Origin: Candidatus Tariuqbacter arcticus
GTDB lineage: Bacteria > Electryoneota > Tariuqbacteria > Tariuqbacterales > Tariuqbacteraceae
Direction of reading: 5' to 3'
Assembly (NCBI GenBank): GCA_013202315.1
Contig: JABMRZ010000180.1
Coordinates: 1-5,051, forward strand
Length of the DNA: 5,051 bases
Under the pieces are notes generated by a model that was not told the origin of the DNA, did no database searches, and was given only the letters and a program-made list of their open reading frames with translations. How positions within the stretch are numbered: the first letter of the stretch is position 1; each line of letters starts with the position of its first letter. Positions 1 to 4,990 of this stretch are shown here, in pieces. The translations under genes and the position numbers were made by a program.

Positions 1-59
1 TAGCCAGTGAATAACAGCCTTTTTCTCAGAGAACTTAACAGATAAACCTTAATCACAAT

Positions 60-65
60 GGAGAT
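60..65 (+). promoter_or_regulatory. Ribosome binding site of the first gene
   Basis: GGAGAT lies five bases before the ATG at 71 and fixes that start. An ATG at 58-60 is out of frame. No convincing -35/-10 pair is seen in bases 1-57, and all three plus-strand frames meet a stop by base 14, so any upstream plus-strand gene would end there. Confidence 0.6.
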
Positions 66-70
66 ATCCA

Positions 71-1594
71 ATGCGCCCCATTCTATCGCTATTAACAAGT
101 ATTATACTTGTATTTAGCGCTCTACAGGCTGGAATTCCCGATGAAAATGACCAGCAGTTCAAAGCCTTTGAAGACTCTCTCAAATCCTTAATCCAAGCGG
201 GAAACTATGAACTGGCGACGAAGATATATTGTAGCAGATTAATGGAAGATTCCGCAAACTTTGACCAATTATACAATTTGAATTTTGGACCAGAGTCTCC
301 TGAAGAAGGTTACAAGTATCTGATGAAGGTATTGGAATTATATCCCGATTTTATCGGCACTGAAGCAGGTTTGATTTATTGCTGCTTCGAATTGAACGAT
401 TTGAAGTGTATGAAAAAACACCTCATCGCCCTGCACGATAAAAGTGGCATGGGTGATTTCATTGAAGAATATAATCGAAATATGCTCGCCACTGTGGAAC
501 CGGACGCTATCATCTTCACTAATGGGGATAATGATACCACTCCTGCTCTCTATTGGCAGTATATTCACGGCTTCCGAAAGGATGTATCCATCGTCAATCT
601 TTCCATGCTGAATAAACCCGGTTATATCAAGCGTTTCAAACACAACGACCCTCAAGTCCCTATGAGCTTCTCCGATGAATACATCGATGAACACCTGGAC
701 CCCGTAGATACAACTACGATTGGCGAACGATATTTGCCAGAAGGGAAGAAATGGGTTTCGATTGAAACTCCCGAAGGTGCATATGAATGGGAGATCCCAG
801 CCACCAAACACTACGATTCACTGGGTAGCGACGCTTCTGAGAAAAACGCCCTGCGGGTACAGGATATAATGGTAATGGACATTATGCGCACCAATCAGGG
901 GAAAAGACCCATATATTTCGCAATCACCTGTTCCAATGTGAATCTTATGGGATTGAAAGACTATCTGACTATGGATGGATTTGCTTTCCGCCTGCTTCCG
1001 GAAAAAAGGGGGGCTATCGACCCGGAAAAACTGCGTATAAATCTCTTTGAAAAATTCAAATATAACGCCTGCATCAATTTTAACAGCGTTACTCACTGCA
1101 CCCGTGAACCTTGGTACCGAGGACCTCTATATCCTATGATTAAAGGCGAAAAGAAACTAGCGCAGAATTATCGCAGCGCCTTTCTTCAGCTCGCATATTA
1201 TTATTATCAACAGGATGAAGCGGGCATCGAACCCAAACCGAACACCGCTTTGGAAAAACAATATGCCCAATTCAATGAACTCTCTTCCAAAGCCAAAATG
1301 TATTTGTGCCTGAAATGTATGGGAAAATGTATCCCTGATAGTTCAATACCCTGGACCAATGAAAATATCGTGATTCAAGTCGGCAGGATTTATTCCGACA
1401 AAGAGTATTTTTCCGACGCCGTCGATTATTTCAAAAAAGCCCTGGAAATGAACAGCAATCTTCCGGCGGCGCATTTCCTGTTGGGACAAGCATATATTTC
1501 CCTTGGTAATGAAGAATCAGCGCGTATGGAATACGAAATATTGAAAACAATGGATGCGGATATGGCGGAAAAGCTGTTGGATATTATTGATTAA
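71..1594 (+). CDS. Exported DUF2723-related soluble domain protein with C-terminal TPRs
   Basis: The 507-residue product starts with a signal peptide: basic R2, a hydrophobic stretch at about residues 4-17 and a likely cleavage after LQA (A20). No other membrane segment is apparent, so it should be periplasmic or secreted. Residues about 135-312 resemble the soluble region of DUF2723 (TMEM260-like) proteins: EPDAIIFTNGDNDTTP at 143-158, then DVSIVNLSMLN at 171-181, and RPIYFAIT plus LKDYLTMDGFAFRLLP further on. Residues about 431-498 look like two TPR repeats (VDYFKKALEMNSNLPAAHFLLGQAY). A Cys cluster, C413-x2-C416-x3-C420, precedes them. In the family this region normally follows a multi-spanning GT-C-like membrane domain, which is absent here, so catalysis cannot be assumed. 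The start is supported by GGAGAT at 60-65, five bases upstream. The dehydrogenase gene follows after 42 nt. Family resemblance is recognised from motifs; the function is unknown. Confidence 0.8.
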   Translation: MRPILSLLTSIILVFSALQAGIPDENDQQFKAFEDSLKSLIQAGNYELATKIYCSRLMEDSANFDQLYNLNFGPESPEEGYKYLMKVLELYPDFIGTEAGLIYCCFELNDLKCMKKHLIALHDKSGMGDFIEEYNRNMLATVEPDAIIFTNGDNDTTPALYWQYIHGFRKDVSIVNLSMLNKPGYIKRFKHNDPQVPMSFSDEYIDEHLDPVDTTTIGERYLPEGKKWVSIETPEGAYEWEIPATKHYDSLGSDASEKNALRVQDIMVMDIMRTNQGKRPIYFAITCSNVNLMGLKDYLTMDGFAFRLLPEKRGAIDPEKLRINLFEKFKYNACINFNSVTHCTREPWYRGPLYPMIKGEKKLAQNYRSAFLQLAYYYYQQDEAGIEPKPNTALEKQYAQFNELSSKAKMYLCLKCMGKCIPDSSIPWTNENIVIQVGRIYSDKEYFSDAVDYFKKALEMNSNLPAAHFLLGQAYISLGNEESARMEYEILKTMDADMAEKLLDIID

Positions 1595-1636
1595 TTATCG
1601 ATTGTATATTTTGCATATTGTTATAGGTGAATAGAA

Positions 1637-2539
1637 ATGCATTTAGAAAAAATCGGCGTTCTCGGCTGTGGTTTAATGGGAGCGGGCATCGCCCAAACCG
1701 CCGCCCGGGCTGGATTCCCCACTATAGTCAGGGAAATCGACCGGGAATTACTGGACAAAGGAATTGATAGAATCTTCGCTTTCATCGATAAAGGCATCGC
1801 TCGCGGAAAGACAACCGTCATCGAACGCCGCAAAGTGAGTAATCATTTAGCCGGCGCTATTGAAATGGAAGACCTAACGGATTGCGATATCATAATAGAA
1901 GCCATCCCCGAAAACCTTGAGTTGAAAAGGGAAATGTTCAGAGCATTGGACAATATGGTGGGAGTGGACACCATCTTCGCTTCCAACACCTCTTCACTGA
2001 AAATCGCCGATATAGCATGCGCCAGCAAGCGAAAGGATAAATTCATCGGAACGCACTTTTTCAATCCGGTGCCGCTGATGAAGTTAGTGGAAGTTGTGCG
2101 CACCGAAGACACTTCCGATGAAACTTTCGATGCGGTGATGGATTTCATCTTGGCGATCGACAAAGTCGGAGTCGCTTGTGTAGACACTACCGGCTTTGTG
2201 GTCAACCGGCTGTTGACACCTTATTTATTGGACGCTATCCGCGCCTTTGAAGCGGGCATCGCTTCAGTGGAAGATATCGACAATGCGGTAACGCTGGGAT
2301 TAGGATATCCTATGGGACCGCTGACACTGATCGACTTTATCGGTCTGGACACTGTGCACCACATTGCTGGAATTATGACCGGGGAATTCCGCCTTTCGCA
2401 GTATGAATCGCCCCGGCTGCTGCGATTGATGGTGGAGAAGGGGTGGTATGGCAAGAAGAGCAAAATCGGTTTTTACGATTATTCTACAGAACAACCAACG
2501 CCGAATGATTCTGAATTGAAAAAAATTATACAGGAGTGA
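1637..2539 (+). CDS. hbd: 3-hydroxyacyl-CoA (3-hydroxybutyryl-CoA) dehydrogenase
   Basis: This cytoplasmic enzyme of 300 residues should oxidise (3S)-3-hydroxyacyl-CoA to 3-oxoacyl-CoA with NAD+, or run in reverse in butyrate-type synthesis. The N-terminal Rossmann fold has G10-x-G12-x-x-G15 (GVLGCGLMGAGIA). An acidic residue, E33, sits at the end of strand 2, which favours NAD over NADP. Aligning by eye to human HADH places all four active-site residues with exact spacing: S119 (SNTSSLKI), H140 and E152 (HFFNPVPLMKLVE) and N190 (GFVVNRLL). The C-terminal helical dimerisation domain follows (IDNAVTLGLGYPMGPLTLIDFIGLD, about 214-238) and the end is typical (EKGWYGKKSKIGFYDY). Length matches single-domain Hbd/PaaH proteins, and there is no fused enoyl-CoA hydratase. 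AGGTGA at 1625-1630, six bases upstream, supports the start. No thiolase, crotonase or acyl-CoA dehydrogenase gene is in the window, so the pathway and chain length are unresolved. Confidence 0.95.
   Translation: MHLEKIGVLGCGLMGAGIAQTAARAGFPTIVREIDRELLDKGIDRIFAFIDKGIARGKTTVIERRKVSNHLAGAIEMEDLTDCDIIIEAIPENLELKREMFRALDNMVGVDTIFASNTSSLKIADIACASKRKDKFIGTHFFNPVPLMKLVEVVRTEDTSDETFDAVMDFILAIDKVGVACVDTTGFVVNRLLTPYLLDAIRAFEAGIASVEDIDNAVTLGLGYPMGPLTLIDFIGLDTVHHIAGIMTGEFRLSQYESPRLLRLMVEKGWYGKKSKIGFYDYSTEQPTPNDSELKKIIQE
2532..2536 (+). promoter_or_regulatory. Ribosome binding site of mntA overlapping the end of hbd
   Basis: AGGAG lies within the last codons of the dehydrogenase gene, 12 bases before the mntA ATG at 2549. 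The spacing is longer than ideal. The arrangement implies translation of mntA from the same transcript as hbd, possibly coupled to it. Confidence 0.5.
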
Positions 2540-2548
2540 AAGTGAATT

Positions 2549-2839
2549 ATGGAAACTCTCAAATGGATTCAATCCAAACGCACTGAGATTCTTGAAACCG
2601 CAGGCAAGTATGGTGCGTTTAAAGTCCGTATATTCGGTTCAGTTGCTCGCGGTGAAGCAAAAGCTGATAGCGATATCGACATTTTAGTCGAACTGGAAGA
2701 AGGACGAAGTCTGCTGGATTTGGGCGGTCTGCTGATGGATTTGCAGGATTTATTGGGGCAGGAGGTTAATGTCTTAACCGAAAATTCCCTGCATTGGTAC
2801 ATTCGCGAAAAGGCGCTTAAGGAGGCTGTCCTGTTATGA
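2549..2839 (+). CDS. mntA: MntA-type minimal nucleotidyltransferase antitoxin
   Basis: The 96-residue protein is a minimal nucleotidyltransferase domain. The signature G30-S31-x10-D42-x-D44 (GSVARGEAKADSDIDILVE) supplies the nucleotide-binding Gly-Ser and two metal-binding Asp residues. The end (SLHWYIREKALKEAVLL) is typical of stand-alone MNT antitoxins. In the studied Shewanella pair, MntA neutralises HepT by adding AMP units to a toxin tyrosine; the same role is inferred here from homology and from the overlapping downstream HEPN gene. Oddity: the third family carboxylate, usually in a VDxV-like strand, is Asn here (N74 in EVNVLTE), which could lower catalysis or leave inhibition to binding alone. 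The gene starts nine bases after the hbd stop. Hand-counted GC over its central part is about 47%, close to hbd and unlike hepT. Confidence 0.93.
   Translation: METLKWIQSKRTEILETAGKYGAFKVRIFGSVARGEAKADSDIDILVELEEGRSLLDLGGLLMDLQDLLGQEVNVLTENSLHWYIREKALKEAVLL
2819..2825 (+). promoter_or_regulatory. Strong Shine-Dalgarno of hepT inside mntA
   Basis: AAGGAGG precedes the hepT ATG by ten bases. It is the best ribosome binding site in the window, which is notable because a toxin would be expected to be translated no more strongly than its antitoxin. Confidence 0.7.
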
Positions 2840-3168
2840 AGGATGACAAACTTTATCTAATACACATATTAGAGTGTATTGAGAGAATTGGACAATATGT
2901 AACTGAAGGGCGACAGTCATTCATGACTTCTACCATAATTCAGGATGCTGTCATTCGTAATCTTCAAGTTTTGGCTGAGTCAAGCCAAAGGATTTCAAAG
3001 AAAATGAGATCAAAATATTCTGAAGTTGATTGGCGCGGTCTTGCAGGATTCAGGAATATACTGACACACAATTATCTTGGTATTGACTTTGAACGATGCT
3101 GGAAAATAATTGAAAGCGATATTCCAAAACTTAAGGTTGAAATAATGAAGATGCTTGAAGAAGAGTAA
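2836..3168 (+). CDS. hepT: HepT-type HEPN toxin (DUF86 RNase)
   Basis: The 110-residue all-helical HEPN protein carries the catalytic RX4HXY motif intact: R73-N-I-L-T-H78-N-Y80. Family features around it include an N-terminal helix (LYLIHILECIERIGQYVTEGRQSF), QDAVIRNLQVLAE in the middle, and LGIDFERCWKIIESDIPKLK after the motif. HepT proteins are RNase toxins acting as dimers; Y80 matches the tyrosine AMPylated by MntA in the characterised system. The ATGA overlap with mntA (2836-2839) indicates translational coupling. A strong AAGGAGG at 2819-2825, ten bases upstream, lies inside mntA. GC is about 36% by hand count, well below both flanking metabolic genes, suggesting a different history. 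The catalytic motif appears functional, so the toxin is probably active unless restrained by MntA. Confidence 0.94.
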   Translation: MKDDKLYLIHILECIERIGQYVTEGRQSFMTSTIIQDAVIRNLQVLAESSQRISKKMRSKYSEVDWRGLAGFRNILTHNYLGIDFERCWKIIESDIPKLKVEIMKMLEEE

Positions 3169-3205
3169 ATGATGAAAAGTGCAGCATATCATCTTTTACA
3201 ATTTT

Positions 3206-3230
3206 CGTGCCTCTGCACCTCTGCAGTGAA
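3206..3230 (-). repeat. Period-8 short repeat, left copy
   Basis: The plus strand reads CGTGCCTC, TGCACCTC, TGCAGTGA in three 8-nt units plus one base. It matches the reverse complement of 4815-4839 at 20 of 25 positions (CGTGCCTC, TGTGCCTC, GGTGGTGA). It lies just after the toxin-antitoxin pair and before the condensing-enzyme gene. The minus label marks orientation relative to the right copy only. Confidence 0.75.
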
Positions 3231-3235
3231 TAAGT

Positions 3236-3265
3236 ATTAGTGTTTATTAATGTTCATTCGCGGTT
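3236..3265 (+). repeat. Degenerate period-10 tandem repeat
   Basis: Three adjoining 10-nt units read ATTAGTGTTT, ATTAATGTTC and ATTCGCGGTT. The pattern resembles ATTCGTGTTC-like dispersed repeats that I recall from various bacterial genomes, but that link is from memory. The in-frame upstream extension of the next gene (from GTG 3240) runs through this repeat, which argues that the extension is not coding. Confidence 0.5.
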
Positions 3266-3300
3266 AATTATATATTATCGCATATATACATATAATAATA
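3266..3300 (+). promoter_or_regulatory. AT-rich probable promoter region of the condensing-enzyme gene
   Basis: The stretch is almost entirely A and T, with TATATT at 3271-3276 and TATAAT at 3291-3296 as possible -10 elements. TATAAT would start transcription almost on the ribosome binding site, so TATATT (leader of about 32 nt) is more plausible. No good -35 hexamer sits at the right distance. Weak evidence: location, composition and the 146-bp gap. Confidence 0.3.
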
Positions 3301-3301
3301 G

Positions 3302-3308
3302 AAAGGGA
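3302..3308 (+). promoter_or_regulatory. Ribosome binding site deciding the start of the condensing enzyme
   Basis: AAAGGGA lies six bases before ATG 3315. It favours this start over the in-frame GTG at 3240, whose extra 25 residues would be encoded by repeat and AT-rich DNA and match nothing expected in the family. Confidence 0.7.
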
Positions 3309-3314
3309 ATCGCT

Positions 3315-4751
3315 ATGGAATTCCGTGAACCTTTAAGCGAACTGATACATTGTCCCCTCGATTTCACCAAGGGCAAGAACTTCCCCCCGCCGGAACGCAT
3401 CAAGATATACGATTCCACCCTGCGGGACGGCGAACAGATGCCGGGGGTGGCGTTTTCGCCGGGACAGAAGTATGAACTCGCTAAAGCCCTGTCCGATATC
3501 GGGGTGGATATTATGGACTTGGGCTTCCCCATGGCGGCGCTTTCCGACCGGCATGCGCTTCAGTTAATCGTCCAGGGCAAGCGCAGAGGCGAAATCCGGG
3601 AAGATGTCGAGCTATTGGTGATGTGCCGTTCCAACCCCAAGGATATCGATGTTACTATCCAAACCCTGGAAGCGATTAATGTTGACATCAACGACATCAC
3701 CTTTTTCATCTTCACTTCCGGTTCAGACCTGCATCTGAAGTATAAGATTGGACCGACTTTATTGAAAATAATGGGCAGGGATCAATCGGAATGGCTCGAT
3801 TTGCCGGTGGAATTCTACCGCGAAGCCAACCTTAAAATGATGTGCGACGCCATACGCTACGCCTGCGATAGGGGAGTGAAGTCGATAGAATTCGGAGGGG
3901 AAGACGGTTCCCGCGCCGACCTCGATTACACCATCGAGCTCGCTAAAGCTGGCTATGCAGCCGGGGGCACCCGTTACAGTTACCCTGATACTGTGGGATG
4001 CTTCACTCCGGAAGGGGTGGATTATTATATCCCCCGCATTGTCAACGAGTTTCCGGGGAAGGATTTTGTAGTCCACTTTCATAACGATTTCGGCTTAGCC
4101 GGGATCAACACGCTGCGAGCTATGAGTCATGGGGCTAATGTCCCCACCTGCACGGTCAACGGTATGGGCGAGCGGGCGGGGAACGCCCCTCTGCACGAAG
4201 TGGTGGTGGGATTGAAACTGCTTTATGGAGTGACGCTGCCTCACTTTAAATATGAAAAACTCCGCGAATTGCGCAAGATAGTGGAAGAATATTCGGGGAT
4301 ACCGGTTTCTATCAATACACCAATTATTGGTGAGGGTGTATTCAGGCATGAATCCGGCATCCATACCGCCGGGCTGTTAATCGACAAGTCCATTTATCAG
4401 GTTATCGACCCGGAATTGGTGGGCGCGGAAATCATATATATCTTCGGCAAGCACAGCGGTTTGGGTGCGGTCAAATCGGTGCTGGAGAAACCCATATACC
4501 GCGATGGATTAGCCAGGGACGGCGTGGAAGTTACCGATGAATTAATCGAAGCGGTTACCCTGTTCGTAAAGGACGCCCGCCAGAAGCGCACCCGTTCGGA
4601 CAGCTTCGTCAATATCACCGACGCTTTCTATCGGGAATACCAGCGGCTGGGGATTGGCGAATTGAGGCTGGTCGAATTGGCTTCCACCATCGGGCGGTTG
4701 ATGAAGGAAGGGCTGTTCATTCCGAAGTTGAATGATGAAGACGAGAAATAG
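3315..4751 (+). CDS. Acyl-CoA:2-oxoacid condensing enzyme, isopropylmalate/homocitrate synthase family
   Basis: The 478-residue DRE-TIM metallolyase (HMGL-like TIM barrel) should condense an acyl-CoA, usually acetyl-CoA, with a 2-oxo acid in the cytoplasm. Visible motifs: DSTLRDGEQMPG at 33-44 (R37 and metal ligand D38), SDLHLKYK at 137-144, GGEDGSR at 194-200, PDTVG at 224-228, the metal-binding H254-F-H256-N-D, VNGMGERAGN at 281-290, HESGIH at 345-350 and GKHSG at 378-382. The start at 3315 follows an AAAGGGA ribosome binding site. Beyond about residue 395 there is only a helical tail (to SDSFVNITDAFYREYQRLG and STIGRLMKEG). The beta-rich leucine-binding domain of full-length LeuA is not seen, so feedback control of that kind is unlikely. 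Residues about 145-172 look longer than in typical LeuA. No leuB, leuC or leuD neighbours occur. Isopropylmalate, homocitrate, citramalate and Re-citrate synthase all remain possible; the substrate cannot be read from sequence here. Confidence 0.88.
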   Translation: MEFREPLSELIHCPLDFTKGKNFPPPERIKIYDSTLRDGEQMPGVAFSPGQKYELAKALSDIGVDIMDLGFPMAALSDRHALQLIVQGKRRGEIREDVELLVMCRSNPKDIDVTIQTLEAINVDINDITFFIFTSGSDLHLKYKIGPTLLKIMGRDQSEWLDLPVEFYREANLKMMCDAIRYACDRGVKSIEFGGEDGSRADLDYTIELAKAGYAAGGTRYSYPDTVGCFTPEGVDYYIPRIVNEFPGKDFVVHFHNDFGLAGINTLRAMSHGANVPTCTVNGMGERAGNAPLHEVVVGLKLLYGVTLPHFKYEKLRELRKIVEEYSGIPVSINTPIIGEGVFRHESGIHTAGLLIDKSIYQVIDPELVGAEIIYIFGKHSGLGAVKSVLEKPIYRDGLARDGVEVTDELIEAVTLFVKDARQKRTRSDSFVNITDAFYREYQRLGIGELRLVELASTIGRLMKEGLFIPKLNDEDEK

Positions 4752-4813
4752 TTGCGAGCTGCGAGTTGCGGGTTGCGAGTTACGGGTTGCGAGTTACGGG
4801 TTGCGAGTGTCGA
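4751..4813 (+). repeat. Heptamer tandem repeat array, nine units
   Basis: Nine consecutive 7-nt units: GTTGCGA, GCTGCGA, GTTGCGG, GTTGCGA, GTTACGG, GTTGCGA, GTTACGG, GTTGCGA, GTGTCGA, with GTT continuing at 4814-4816. Units 4-8 alternate GTTGCGA/GTTACGG, giving a 14-nt higher-order period. The first base of the array is the last base of the condensing-enzyme TAG stop codon. The array resembles short tandemly repeated repetitive elements known from bacterial intergenic regions. No function is assigned. Confidence 0.9.
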
Positions 4814-4814
4814 G

Positions 4815-4839
4815 TTCACCACCGAGGCACAGAGGCACG
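4815..4839 (+). repeat. Period-8 short repeat, right copy
   Basis: Read on the minus strand it gives CGTGCCTC, TGTGCCTC, GGTGGTGA, matching 3206-3230 at 20 of 25 positions in the opposite orientation. The plus strand shows GAGGCACA and GAGGCACG back to back. It begins inside the last partial heptamer (GTT), so two repeat families are fused end to end here. Confidence 0.75.
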
Positions 4840-4849
4840 GAGAATAATC

Positions 4850-4878
4850 AGAATCCTTTGTGATTCTTTATGTTTTTT
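4850..4878 (+). terminator. Weak stem-loop with T-tract, possible terminator
   Basis: AGAATC at 4850-4855 and GATTCT at 4862-4867 form a 6-bp stem with a 6-nt loop. TTTTTT follows at 4873-4878 after a 5-nt gap. The stem is short and AT-rich and the gap is long for an intrinsic terminator, so it may only be part of the repeat. Confidence 0.25.
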
Positions 4879-4917
4879 AGTTTGTCTGACAATACGATTT
4901 TGTCGCCATTTTGTGTG

Positions 4918-4941
4918 GCGTCGAGTCTCCGCACTCGACGC
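4918..4941. repeat. Perfect palindromic hairpin 1 (REP-like)
   Basis: GCGTCGAGT (4918-4926) pairs perfectly with ACTCGACGC (4933-4941) around the 6-nt loop CTCCGC. The 9-bp GC-rich stem can be extended by G-T and T-A pairs (4917/4942, 4916/4943). It is an inverted relative of hairpin 2 at 4967-4990. Confidence 0.9.
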
Positions 4942-4966
4942 TATGTTGCTAATATATAAGCAGTTA

Positions 4967-4990
4967 CTGTCGACTGCGGAGAGTCGACAG
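4967..4990. repeat. Perfect palindromic hairpin 2 (REP-like)
   Basis: CTGTCGACT (4967-4975) pairs perfectly with AGTCGACAG (4982-4990) around the 6-nt loop GCGGAG, the exact reverse complement of the hairpin 1 loop. Stem and loop lengths are identical to hairpin 1. It contains the fully palindromic core GTCGAC. Confidence 0.9.

Noticed and set aside
338..1096. Long minus-strand open frames opposite the first gene
   Set aside because: They are shadows of a well-supported plus-strand gene, with no family resemblance and no ribosome binding sites of note.
3169..3197. Possible terminator after hepT (ATGAT/ATCAT followed by CTTTT)
   Set aside because: The stem is only 5 bp of mostly A-T pairs with a 14-nt loop, too weak to call.
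3240..3314. N-terminal extension of the condensing enzyme from GTG 3240
   Set aside because: The extra 25 residues come from period-10 repeat and AT-rich DNA, while ATG 3315 has a good ribosome binding site and leads directly into family-like sequence.
4751..4813. CRISPR array or telomere-like repeat
   Set aside because: The units are contiguous 7-mers with no spacers, and nothing suggests a replicon end.
4882..4892. Palindrome TTGTCTGACAA as an operator
   Set aside because: It is perfect around one central base but short. It lies between repeats with no promoter or gene next to it, and a chance origin is likely.
4904..4920. Alternative stem CGCCA/TGGCG overlapping the first arm of hairpin 1, as an attenuator
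   Set aside because: It is 5 bp against 9 bp for the main hairpin, with no leader peptide or downstream gene to regulate in the window.
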